Source of the DNA: Mycolicibacterium komossense
GTDB lineage: Bacteria > Actinomycetota > Actinomycetes > Mycobacteriales > Mycobacteriaceae
DNA: 64,000 bases
Reading direction: 5' to 3'
Assembly (NCBI RefSeq): GCF_025822605.1
Contig: NZ_JACKTY010000032.1
Location: 62,001 to 126,000 of the forward strand
Shown here: positions 33,560-41,273 of the stretch, piece after piece
Position numbering within the stretch: the stretch's first letter is position 1
How the letters are laid out: every line of letters starts with the position of its first letter
Notes under the pieces: generated by a model
The model's database searches: none
What the model was told of the DNA's origin: nothing
Seen by the model: the letters and a program-made list of their open reading frames with translations, nothing else
Made by a program: the position numbers and the translations under genes

Positions 33560-34513
33560 TCAGCGGTCTTTGTCGTCGCCTTCGGCCTTGTCGTTGGCTC
33601 GATCGCTCGGGATGACGATGCGTTTCGACGCGACGGTCTTGCCGTCCACCTTCTTCGCGACGGTGGGCGCGCTGGGCGGAGTGGCGATCCGGCCCTGTAC
33701 GGGGGCACCGTTCTTGACCGACGGGACGGCGACCCGCTTGGTGGCGGCCTTGTCGTCCTTGCCGTCTCCGCCGCCGCCCATGCCGCCGTGCGGCATCATC
33801 GGCATACCGCCCATGCCGCCCTGCGTGGCGGTTGGGGTTGGGCCCGACGCGGCCGCGACCGGTGGCATCGAACGGCCAGAAGTCGGTGTGGTGGTAGCCG
33901 ACGGGGTGGCCGGCGGGCCGAGCATTGCCGTCGGGCTCGTGGTGCCGAGGCCACCTCCGCCGCCAGAGCCGCTCCCGCCGCCACCTTCACCGAGTTTGGC
34001 GGCATCCTCTCCGGCTGGTAGGCCGCCAAGTCCTTGTCCCGCAAGGTCTTCCGGCATCTTGCCGCCCGCGTCCTTCATGGCGCCCATGCCCTGCTGGAGT
34101 AACTGCTGACCGGTCTGCGCAAGCTGCTGGGGGATTTGTGTCAGCGGTTGCATGAGCCCGCCCATCGCTCCGCTCAGCGCCCCGCCGACGCTACTGAGCA
34201 TCTGCGGAATCTGTTGTGCCATTTGACTTTCCTGGCCGAGGCCATCCATCTTCCCGGCTTGCTGTGTTTCCTGCTCTGGGAACTGAGTGGCGGCATCGGC
34301 GGAGGCGGCTGTGCGCTTGGTGTGGCCTGCTTCTGCGTCGGCTTGGTCCTTGGGGTCATCGAGTGCGGCCGCGGCGCTGAGCAGTGCCCCTGCCAGTTCG
34401 GCCGGGGACATGCCGGTAATCGGTGTGTCCGCGGTAATTCCCGGCGGTGGCGGCAAAGTGGTCAGTTCGCCCCATTTGGTGGGATCGATCTGTGTTGTGT
34501 CACCACCGCTCAT
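33560..34513 (-). CDS. Gly/Pro-rich protein of unknown function, third gene of the complete array module
   Basis: A 317-residue hydrophilic protein starting MSGGDTTQIDPTKW at ATG 34513, which overlaps the stop of the 771-residue gene by 4 nt (ATGA). The N-terminal 100 residues are mixed helical; residues about 105-160 are Gln/Gly/Met-rich, then a Gly/Ser/Pro linker with repeated GGMGG, and a basic C-terminus ending in a Lys/Asp/Glu-rich tail. There is no signal peptide or TM helix. I do not recognise a family. Composition resembles ESX secretion-associated proteins (Esp type), but that is only an impression. Confidence 0.65.
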   Translation of the reverse strand: MSGGDTTQIDPTKWGELTTLPPPPGITADTPITGMSPAELAGALLSAAAALDDPKDQADAEAGHTKRTAASADAATQFPEQETQQAGKMDGLGQESQMAQQIPQMLSSVGGALSGAMGGLMQPLTQIPQQLAQTGQQLLQQGMGAMKDAGGKMPEDLAGQGLGGLPAGEDAAKLGEGGGGSGSGGGGGLGTTSPTAMLGPPATPSATTTPTSGRSMPPVAAASGPTPTATQGGMGGMPMMPHGGMGGGGDGKDDKAATKRVAVPSVKNGAPVQGRIATPPSAPTVAKKVDGKTVASKRIVIPSDRANDKAEGDDKDR

Positions 34514-36825
34514 CGCGCACCTCCTTGAGTCGCCATGCTCAGCGCCTGGAACCAGGCGAAGTGGTAGTTCAAGGCTGTTTTCTGCTTGGTAAGTAGCGCC
34601 TCGATCGCGGCGAGCAGCTGCCAATTGCCGACGTCGTCGGCGTCTACGTTGTCAGGGTAGGCGGTGAGCACCTTGTGGCCGCTCGCCGTGAGGTGTTCGA
34701 GCAGCATGTCCAGTTCGGAGTCGAGCACTCCAGTTCCTGCTGCGCCGACCTTCGTCAAAGTGTGTGCGAGCCTTGGCAATCCGTCACGCCAATTGGTTGC
34801 CTGTGTCAATTCCCAGTTGAGTTCATCGATCTCCGGCACCTGCCGGGCCCGAAGTGATGTGGGCAACGGGTCGACGTCCTTTTCTGGAGGCAGGTAGTGC
34901 CCCGGTGTCCAGGTCGCTGTCTCCGTCGTTTCACCGAGCAGGTGTTCCAGGCTGCCGCGTCGGCGCTCCGGGGGCAAAAGCTGTACACCGGAAGGGATTT
35001 CGATGTGCGGTGGGATCCAGCCCGACGCCAGGTCGGTCAGCAGCACTGTACTGCCGTCTTCGCGGTCGCCGATGGCCCAGGCCAGCTTTGGCTCTTGGCG
35101 GGCGACGAAGTCGACCAGCGACTGCAATCGGCGCTGGGCGACCGACTGCTTGGATGCCGCCCCAGCTACTGCGCCTGCGGCGGTTGCAGCGACAGCGCTC
35201 TCGGTGATTCCGGCGCTCGAAATCGGCGGCGCTGACACGACGGGCTGCTGCTTGACGACGGCAGGTTGGCCAATCGGGCTTTGTCCGCTCGCCGGGTTGA
35301 CTGGGGCTGAAAGCGGGCTCGCCGCAACGGGTGCCGCCGGGATCGGTGCTGCGGGGGCTGACGCGGTAGGCGGACGGAGGTCCGAGCCGTAGGTGGGTAG
35401 CGGACCTGCCGGGGCTGCGGACATGCCGCCGCCAGAGGGCGCCATGGGTGCCACCGGCGCCGCCGATGGGGCGGCGTACATCTGTGATCCAGTGTCAGCG
35501 GCCGGGGTGAATGTCGAGGCCGGCTGGCTGTATGCCTGCGCTGACTCGAAGTTGTAGTGACCGCCGGAGGAGGGTGCGGTCGAGGGGGAGATGTTGGTGG
35601 CGGCTGGAGGTGTCAAATCCCCGTGCGCGACCGGTGAGCTATTAGCAAGACCGTGCGACAGCGCCTCGGCAGGACCTGACATCGCCCCGCCCGACTGCGC
35701 GCCTTGATTGAAGCTCTGCGCCAAGCCTTCTGGGGTCAAGCCGGCTTGTGGGCCGCCCAGTCCCGAACCTGCAGAAGGGCCGCCGCCTGCATTAGATCCG
35801 CCGAAGCCGCTGCCGGCGCCCGCGCTTGCGCCGCCGCCACCTCCTCCAAAAACTGAGCCGCCGCTGGAGGCCACTGGGCTAGTTGTGCCCGCCGTGGCTG
35901 GTGGAATGCCACCCGGCGCACCGCTCGGTGCTTGGCCCACAACGAAACCTGGCTGTTGGGTCGGCGCCCCTGGCGTTGCAGGCGGAGTGGATGTCACACC
36001 CGGAACATCCATACCCTTAGAGAAGCCCGCCTGTTGGCCTAAGAGGTTGGAAGCCGGTGGAGGGCCAGACGAGGGTGGTGCGCTCTCTGTTGAGGGCGTC
36101 GTACTGGAGTCAGTCGACGAAAAGCCAGTTAATTGATTGGTCGACCCTTTGCCGTCGTGCTGGAGAGTAGATACCTGTCCATTCGTTCCTGCGTTCGGCA
36201 GAGACGGATCAAGCAGATTCTTGACCTGCTGAGTAATCGAGTCCAGGTTTGGCTTCGGCGCACCCGATAGGTCTAGCCCAAGTTCCTTGGCCAATTGATC
36301 GGGTGTGCGCGAATCTCCTTGAGCGGTAAGAATCTTCTGTACAGCGTCTTTTATTTGATTAACGTGCTGGGTTGAGAGGTGGCCCGAATACGTCTGAGAT
36401 TGCAAACATATTTCACTTATCTTAGCCAGTTTTGTCGCTGGATCGGCCTTAGTTCTAAGAATGTCATCTATAACTGTGTTGCCGTCTTCTGCAACTTGTC
36501 GGAGGCTGGACCGAAGGCTGTCCAGTGTTGTGGCCGCACTTTGGTAGGAATTTTTCTTGACGCCATTTTTCTCTGACACGTCGCCAGCATGCATCTCTCC
36601 TTGATGAAATGCCTGCCTAGCAGCATCCGCTGCGTCCCCCTTCTCTTCGGCTAGCGGGCCCTGTCTAACATTTGCGAGCTGGTTTTGATAGTCCTGAAAT
36701 AACTGTTCAATGACGCCCCGGTTACGGGAAGAGGCGACTGCCGCCTCGGTAGATGTTCCACCAGGCCAAAAGAGGCCAATCAGCTGCGGAGTCCATTTAC
36801 CGGGGGGGTAATCTGCCGGTATCAT
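34510..36825 (-). CDS. 771-residue modular protein: array N-terminal domain, Gly/Ser/Pro linker, unique C-terminal domain
   Basis: This is the only full-length large gene of the array. Residues 1-180 form a helical domain with Trp11 (GKWTPQL) and Trp20 (FWPGG), then SSRNRG and EKNGVKK. Residues about 200-560 are a low-complexity Ser/Gly/Pro/Ala linker. Residues about 575-765 form a folded alpha/beta-like domain (LAWAIGDREDGSTVLLTD, SGWIPPHIEIPSGV). This last part recalls M. tuberculosis Rv0026-like hypothetical proteins (DUF5631/DUF5632, from memory and low confidence). There is no signal peptide. The start ATG overlaps the stop of the small TM protein, and its stop overlaps the next gene, so three genes are translationally chained. 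Confidence 0.8.
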   Translation of the reverse strand: MIPADYPPGKWTPQLIGLFWPGGTSTEAAVASSRNRGVIEQLFQDYQNQLANVRQGPLAEEKGDAADAARQAFHQGEMHAGDVSEKNGVKKNSYQSAATTLDSLRSSLRQVAEDGNTVIDDILRTKADPATKLAKISEICLQSQTYSGHLSTQHVNQIKDAVQKILTAQGDSRTPDQLAKELGLDLSGAPKPNLDSITQQVKNLLDPSLPNAGTNGQVSTLQHDGKGSTNQLTGFSSTDSSTTPSTESAPPSSGPPPASNLLGQQAGFSKGMDVPGVTSTPPATPGAPTQQPGFVVGQAPSGAPGGIPPATAGTTSPVASSGGSVFGGGGGGASAGAGSGFGGSNAGGGPSAGSGLGGPQAGLTPEGLAQSFNQGAQSGGAMSGPAEALSHGLANSSPVAHGDLTPPAATNISPSTAPSSGGHYNFESAQAYSQPASTFTPAADTGSQMYAAPSAAPVAPMAPSGGGMSAAPAGPLPTYGSDLRPPTASAPAAPIPAAPVAASPLSAPVNPASGQSPIGQPAVVKQQPVVSAPPISSAGITESAVAATAAGAVAGAASKQSVAQRRLQSLVDFVARQEPKLAWAIGDREDGSTVLLTDLASGWIPPHIEIPSGVQLLPPERRRGSLEHLLGETTETATWTPGHYLPPEKDVDPLPTSLRARQVPEIDELNWELTQATNWRDGLPRLAHTLTKVGAAGTGVLDSELDMLLEHLTASGHKVLTAYPDNVDADDVGNWQLLAAIEALLTKQKTALNYHFAWFQALSMATQGGAR

Positions 36826-37409
36826 TTACAAGCCTGCGCGATTGCCTGATCTGCTGAGTCGAGTTGATCAAAAGCAGGCTTTAGGGTCGGATCGTCGCCC
36901 TTAATTTCGCTTAACTGCGCCAAAACTATCTCGTCCCACGCCGAAGTTAGCTCGCGAAGATTTTGGGCGATGTCAGAAGGGGTCGCAGGGTTGCTGTCGA
37001 GAGTATCCGAAATGAACCTAGAGGAGAATTGAGTAGCCAACCTAGTATTTACAGCAATAACAAAAGTCATAGTCGGATCGGGACTATTAAGGCTGGCGGC
37101 TTTCGAAACAGCCTTGGTGGTCTTGTCGTAGGCTGAGCACGCAGCCTTCTTGGCTTCTGTTATCTGTTCCTCGCTGAACTGAGATTTCGAATCTGGAGGA
37201 CTAGCGGGGTGGGCTTCGTTGGCCGGCCGAAACCACGCTCCGATGGCAACTGCAATCGCGACCAACGCCACAACTAGCGAGATAATGACCGGCCCTCGTG
37301 ATTGCTTCGGAGGAGCAGCGGGCCATCCAGGTGGTGGGCCCTGCGGGGGACCAGGAGGAGGAGGAGGCCACTGTCCTCCCGGACTGTTTCCGTACGGCGA
37401 GGCACTCAT
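36822..37409 (-). CDS. small single-TM protein of the complete array module
   Basis: A 195-residue protein. Residues 1-38 are cytosolic and Pro/Gly-rich (SPYGNSPGGQWPPPPPGPP), then KQSRGP, a TM helix at about 39-60 (VIISLVVALVAIAVAIGAW), and an outer domain of about 130 residues with Cys in KAACSAYDK and Cys at the extreme C-terminus (QACK). The same layout and both Cys recur in every array copy, suggesting a disulfide. The function is unknown. ATG 37409 lies 7 nt from a TACCAT -10 box, so the mRNA is probably leaderless. Confidence 0.82.
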   Translation of the reverse strand: MSASPYGNSPGGQWPPPPPGPPQGPPPGWPAAPPKQSRGPVIISLVVALVAIAVAIGAWFRPANEAHPASPPDSKSQFSEEQITEAKKAACSAYDKTTKAVSKAASLNSPDPTMTFVIAVNTRLATQFSSRFISDTLDSNPATPSDIAQNLRELTSAWDEIVLAQLSEIKGDDPTLKPAFDQLDSADQAIAQACK

Positions 37410-37416
37410 GCCTTCG

Positions 37417-37449
37417 ATGGTATCGCCGATTTGCCAGACCGCTAGTCAC
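37417..37449 (-). promoter_or_regulatory. array promoter, complete module
   Basis: On the minus strand GTGACTAGCGG (37449-37439) is followed by TACCAT (37422-37417) and, 7 nt later, the start codon. The same two elements at the same spacing occur in three other array copies. Confidence 0.7.
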
Positions 37450-37504
37450 TCGGGCCTAAGGTGGAAGGGTCCGTAAGGCCGTTGCCTGGCGACGGTCGGC
37501 GCTT

Positions 37505-37800
37505 CTAGCCTGAGCTTGGAAATGCCCTCATCTTCAAGCTTTCGCTAATGTCTGCGGCCGACGAATCGAGCTTGGCGTAGAACGGCGCGTAGTCGGGTGC
37601 GCTACCTGGGGCGCCCGCAAGTTGAAGTAGGACGATGTGGTCCCACGCGGATGCCGTGTCTCGAACGCTCGTGGTTAGATCCGATGGTGTGGCTGGGTTG
37701 GCGCTGAGCTTCTCAGTTATGTATCGGGACGAAAACTGAGTCGCCAATCGAGTGTTGACCGAGATGACGAACTTCAGCGTCGGGTCGTCGCTGGACTGTG
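37505..37800 (-). pseudogene. 3' fragment of an array small-protein gene
   Basis: The minus strand encodes the outer domain only: a frame reading GTQSSDDPTLKFVISVNTRL begins near 37800 and continues into LATQFSSRYITEKLSANPATPSDL and on to 37505. The N-terminal cytosolic part, the TM helix and the first conserved Cys are missing, and the usual C-terminal ACK ending is replaced by a short unrelated tail. The remnant joins the truncated large gene to its right. No large gene follows it. Confidence 0.75.
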
Positions 37801-38394
37801 TTCCGGCATCGAATCATCCTGCACCCTAAGTGCAGGGTTGCTGATCGACCTGCCCGCTGCTTGGTGAGGCGTTCGCCGCATCGAGGTGGCACGTGCGCGG
37901 TTGCTCGGCCATTGCATCCGTTTTCCGATTTTGGCAACGTACTGCGCGGTTTGACGTGCCGCATCTCCTTGTGCATTAAATAGCGCAGCGCCCATTTTTC
38001 CGGCTTTTACGATAGGCGCTTCCTTCGAGGCCAGGATGTCATCCAGTGCTTTGTTGCCTGTTGCTGCGGTATCGCGAAGTCCTGAGCGGAGTCCCTCCAA
38101 AGCGGTAGCTGCATCGGAGAATGCTTTCTTCTTGACAGAATTCTTCTCTGCGATATTCCCGGCTTGAGTTTCTCCGCTCAGAAATGAACCCACGGCCGCC
38201 TCGGCTGCAGCGCCGATCTGCTCTCCCAGTGGACCCGTTCTTGTAGTTTGTAAATCAATCTCATAGTTTTGAAAGGCTGTTTCTACCGATGCGCGGTTCC
38301 GTGATGACTCGGTCATTGCATCTGTTGTCTGTCCGCTCGGCCAGTAAAGACCGACTATTGCGGCCGACCATCTTCCAGGTGGTAGGTCGCTCAT
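37774..38394 (-). CDS. truncated array large protein, N-terminal domain only with foreign tail
   Basis: A 206-residue open frame. Residues 1-145 match the array N-terminal domain (LPPGRWSAAIVGLYWPSG, ESSRNR, AEKNSVKKKAF). From about residue 158 the sequence departs into a basic tail unrelated to the paralogues, and the last residues read out of frame through the adjoining small-gene fragment. It is either a chimeric short protein or a pseudogene. The ATG overlaps the stop of the intact small gene by 4 nt, as in the complete module. Confidence 0.65.
   Translation of the reverse strand: MSDLPPGRWSAAIVGLYWPSGQTTDAMTESSRNRASVETAFQNYEIDLQTTRTGPLGEQIGAAAEAAVGSFLSGETQAGNIAEKNSVKKKAFSDAATALEGLRSGLRDTAATGNKALDDILASKEAPIVKAGKMGAALFNAQGDAARQTAQYVAKIGKRMQWPSNRARATSMRRTPHQAAGRSISNPALRVQDDSMPEHSPATTRR
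37818..37836. repeat. 7-bp inverted repeat at a rearrangement junction
   Basis: CCTGCAC at 37818-37824 pairs with GTGCAGG at 37830-37836 around a 5-nt loop. It lies where the truncated large gene joins the small-gene fragment. The adjoining sequence 37808-37825 recurs at 39180-39197 with one mismatch. Confidence 0.5.
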
Positions 38395-38966
38395 TTGCAG
38401 GCCTCGACCAATTTCGCATCGGCGCTATCTATATTGCTATAGAGAGGATCGAGCTCGGTCTTCGGTGCATCGGCTAGCTGGGCCATAAGAACTTCGTTGT
38501 AAGCGTTCGCGAGATCTCGGAGATCAGATGCTAGTTGAGGTGAGCCAGCTGGGTTTTCGCGCAGTTTGTCATACATAAAGTCTGAAGCGACATGTGTCGC
38601 CAGGCGAATATTTATTGCGTATACCTGTTGAAGCACGGGGTCGTCGCTAGTCTGACCGCCGGCGCCGTTTACCGATCGGAACATCTTGTGGTAGGAATCG
38701 CATAGCGCCTTATTGGCATCCGAGGTTTGCTGAGTCGTGAACTGTTGCGGCGCAGTTGTCGATTGTGTAGTTACATCACTGTGTGCGGTTCTAAACCAGG
38801 CTCCAATCGCAACGGCTATCGCCAGCACCGCAACAATCAGCGAAACGATGACAGGTCCCCGCGACTGCTTCTGCGATGAGACAGGCCCAGCAGCTGGGGA
38901 AGTGAAAGGAGACCCCGCTGGCGGCCATTGTCCCCCGGGCGCAGTTCCGTACGGCGGATTAGTCAT
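38391..38966 (-). CDS. array small single-TM protein, intact copy
   Basis: A 191-residue paralogue of the 36822-37409 product. It has the N-terminal PPYGTAPGGQWPP segment, KQSRGP, a TM helix at about residues 37-58 (VIVSLIVAVLAIAVAIGAW) and an outer domain with Cys in KALCDSYHK and C-terminal EACK. It keeps the array promoter (6 nt between -10 and ATG) and the ATGA overlap with a truncated large gene. It appears translatable, although its large partner is not full length. Confidence 0.78.
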   Translation of the reverse strand: MTNPPYGTAPGGQWPPAGSPFTSPAAGPVSSQKQSRGPVIVSLIVAVLAIAVAIGAWFRTAHSDVTTQSTTAPQQFTTQQTSDANKALCDSYHKMFRSVNGAGGQTSDDPVLQQVYAINIRLATHVASDFMYDKLRENPAGSPQLASDLRDLANAYNEVLMAQLADAPKTELDPLYSNIDSADAKLVEACK

Positions 38967-38972
38967 GCTTCG

Positions 38973-39005
38973 ATGTTAGCGGCGTTTGGCTCTGCCGCTA
39001 GTCAC
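38973..39005 (-). promoter_or_regulatory. array promoter, second intact small gene
   Basis: GTGACTAGCGG (39005-38995, minus strand) is followed by TAACAT (38978-38973), 6 nt before ATG 38966. It matches the promoters of the other copies in sequence and spacing. Confidence 0.68.
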
Positions 39006-39131
39006 CTCTCGCAGACTGCGGACGCTTCCGGCTAAGACCAGCTCGGCGAGGCCTGGTCGCACGTGTTGGTACTCGCCCGGCAACACTGGCCGTTGCCATG
39101 TCTTCGCTCTAGCTGTGAGCGGTTGCGATTC

Positions 39132-39469
39132 CTACATGCACATCGGGCCGCCAGCAGGCTGGCCGGGATCACGCTTTGAATCGAATCGTCCTGCACCAAG
39201 CTGAAGAAGCTGTGTTTCTTGATAGGCCAAAGCAAGTTCTCGTGTAGATGTTGCTGTTTGGGGTGAAGCGGCAGGAAATGCGGCTAGCTTGGCTAACAAA
39301 TAATCGCCGCTTAGGGCGCCGGCAAGCCGATTGTTTAGGGTTATGGCGAAAGTGACCATAGGGTCGCCGCTCTTCTGTGTGCCTGCATAGGATTAAGGCG
39401 GCAGACCGGCAGGGGGCCCTGGTTGTGGCCAATTTCCCCGGGCGCGTTTCCATACGTCGGGCTTATCAT
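39132..39469 (-). pseudogene. degenerate array small-protein gene with internal deletion
   Basis: From ATG 39469 the minus strand reads MISPTYGNAPG, the array N-terminus, then shifts frame; the shifted frame continues NWPQPGPPAG and stops. The TM helix and first Cys region are missing. A later frame resumes at GTQKSGDPMVTFAITLNNRL and runs to 39132 with an aberrant end. At least one frameshift and one deletion are needed to relate it to the intact paralogues. The promoter is retained. Confidence 0.75.
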
Positions 39470-39475
39470 CCCTTG

Positions 39476-39508
39476 ATGTTAGCGGTGATCCGTCTCACCG
39501 CTACTCAC
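39476..39508 (-). promoter_or_regulatory. array promoter in front of a pseudogene copy
   Basis: GTGAGTAGCGG (39508-39498, one mismatch to the other copies) is followed by TAACAT (39481-39476), 6 nt before ATG 39469. The next 220 bp upstream hold no gene I can recognise. Confidence 0.6.
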
Positions 39509-39729
39509 CTTGTTGCTGATTGCGGGCGCTTGGGGCTAAACCTGGCGAGCCAAACATCGTCGCGATGCCTGTGCGCCCTATCTGATGCAGTCACGCCCCT
39601 GGCGTAACCACTAACCGATGGGCTCAAATCTGTATAGAAATTTAGCTTTCCGTCTCAGGCTCGCGACTAAATGCTCGTAAGAGCAGTGTTGTTGATCATC
39701 GTCGGAGCTACCCGTATCTCCGTTAGGTG

Positions 39730-40007
39730 CAAGCTTCTTGACACCGTTTTGTTCTAATCAGTCGCCTACATGTATCACTCTTTGGTGAAGCGCCTCCCTT
39801 GCGGCATCCAGCCGCTTCCCCTTGTTCGTCTGCTAGCGGGCCCTGTCTAACATTCGCGAGCTGGTTTTGATAGTCCTGAAATAACTGTTCAATGACGCCC
39901 CGGTTACGGGAAGAGGCGACTGCCGCCTCGGTGGATGCTCCGCCAGGCCAAAAGAGGCCAATTAGCTGTGGAGTCCACTTACCCGGGGGATAGTTCGCCG
40001 CTATCGC
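39730..40007 (-). pseudogene. 5' fragment of an array large-protein gene
   Basis: The minus strand reads NYPPGKWTPQLIGLFWPGG and goes on through SSRNRGVIEQLFQDYQNQL, nearly identical to the 771-residue protein, up to GPLADEQG. The start codon position carries GCG in place of ATG. After about 75 codons a frameshift and an in-frame TGA follow before homology ends near GVKK at about 39730. It is a dead copy. DNA identity to the intact gene (36661-36825) is high, so it is recent. Confidence 0.8.
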
Positions 40008-40536
40008 CTGCAGGCCTGCATGACTTTATCGCCAGCCGCTTCAAGTCTGGTGAAAGTTGGACTGAGATCGTCATTTTGTGAACCTGGAATCTGGGCAAGC
40101 ACGACTTCGTCCCAGGTGGAGGGTAATTTCTGAGCAGCCGCGGCCAGGTCTGATGGGGTTGCTTCGTTTTGGCTAAGGGCATTGCGTAGGTAATTCGCAG
40201 AAAACTGTGTCGCAAGGCGTACGTTGACTGGTATGGCGAATTTTAACGTCGGATCGTCCGTCGGCAAACTGCCGGCGGCACTGACCGTTTTGAACGCTTT
40301 GTCGTAATCATCGCAGATTGTGGTCTTCGCCCTAGCTACCTGCTGTTCGGCGTACTGCGGCGCCGCCTCCACGGGTGCGGCGGCCTGAGCGGCCGGTCTC
40401 AGTAACGCGACGACTCCAAGCGCAATCGCGATCACGATCCCAACGAACGCCAGGACCATCGGGACACGCGAGGGCTTGGGCGCGGGCGGCGGTCCCCAAG
40501 TCGGTTACGGGGACCGTAATACAGCGGGTTTGTCAT
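40001..40536 (-). pseudogene. array small-protein gene with N-terminal frameshift
   Basis: ATG 40536 begins MTNPLYYGP, then the frame is lost. The frame coding WGPPPAPKPSRVPMV, the TM helix and outer domain (Cys in TTICDDYDK and C-terminal ACRR) is open from about 40500 to the stop at 40001. A TAA lies in that frame just upstream, so the original start cannot be used unless the frameshift is bypassed. Translation could begin at the internal ATG (40459) with no ribosome site. An identical lesion is present in the 43205-43737 copy. Confidence 0.7.
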
Positions 40537-40543
40537 GGGCGAA
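40374..40543. repeat. 170-bp direct repeat, copy A (partner 43575-43744)
   Basis: The segment covers the 5' part of an array small gene and is matched without gaps by 43575-43744, with about three mismatches. The flanks differ sharply: here the IS21 remnant begins directly after 40543. Confidence 0.85.
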
Positions 40544-41109
40544 ACGAACAAAAACCGCGAATGGGCCAGCACCATCACGAACGCCCACACCGCGACGCGT
40601 CGACCCCTGACCGCGTCGAACCACATCCCGAGGCGGCCATAGTCGATCTGGGCTTCGCTGCCCGGCGGCACCGGCCCGCGTGCCACAGTCACTCTCTCAC
40701 GTGTCGACTCCTCGGATAGGTTCGCCGAAATCCACCGTCGTACAGAGGATTCCGACGCTGCGACGCCATGGTCGTCGCGCAGTCGCTGCGCCACCGTCGC
40801 CGCACTCACCTCCGCTTTGAGCCAGCCACGGATCCGGTCGCGGTGCACCTCGATACCCGGCCAGGTCGTGGCCCGCAGACCCGGATCAGCGACCTCGGGA
40901 AACCACCGCGCGACATGCGCCGCCCACGCCGCGTCGCTGACCGGTGCCCCGCCGGGAGTCAACGACTCCGCGATGGCCGGTGCCAGATACTTCGCGATCG
41001 TCTTGCGGTCGATGCCCAAACTCTCCGCAAGCTGGCGCTGGGACCGACCCGCGTGCCAGTGGGTCAACAACTCGATCAGGTCGAACACGTCGAAACTTCT
41101 CCTCGCCAT
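40544..41109 (-). pseudogene. IS21 transposase (IstA) N-terminal fragment
   Basis: About 188 residues remain of a protein that is usually 400-500 long: an HTH region (LIELLTHWHAGRSQRQLAE and the following IDRKTIAKYL), a second HTH-like part, and the beginning of the DDE domain with QIDYGRLGMW. The frame then runs into the array copy by chance. It cannot transpose. Confidence 0.78.
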
Positions 41110-41273
41110 CGGCGCCCTTCCTCACGAGTCGAACCGTGAGTCGAGCGAACCTGTGTACGAGGCCCACGAGCGGCTGCCACACCGCCCGGGTGGCGGAATT
41201 ACGTGACGGACGTGATGGGGGAATTCCGTGACGGACAACCCCTCAAGCTGGAGGAATTACGTGACCGCTGACA
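40544..41273 (-). mobile_element. IS21-family insertion sequence remnant
   Basis: One end is recognisable at 41273, where the minus strand starts TGTCAGCGGTCACGTAATTCC; three spaced copies of a GGAATTnCGTGAC motif lie within 41170-41270, as in multi-repeat IS21 ends. The other end is missing: the transposase frame stops abruptly at the array copy at 40543, and istB is absent. Directly outside 41273 the array large gene continues with sequence identical to 35768 onward, so the element landed inside that gene and a later deletion removed the rest. Confidence 0.72.

Noticed and set aside
39510..39729. 220-bp spacer within the array searched for another gene copy
   Set aside because: No stretch matches the small or large array genes; probably eroded sequence.
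40432..41109. 225-residue frame joining IstA to MTNPLYYGP
   Set aside because: The join is a chance read-through from the truncated transposase into an array small gene; it is not a real fusion protein.
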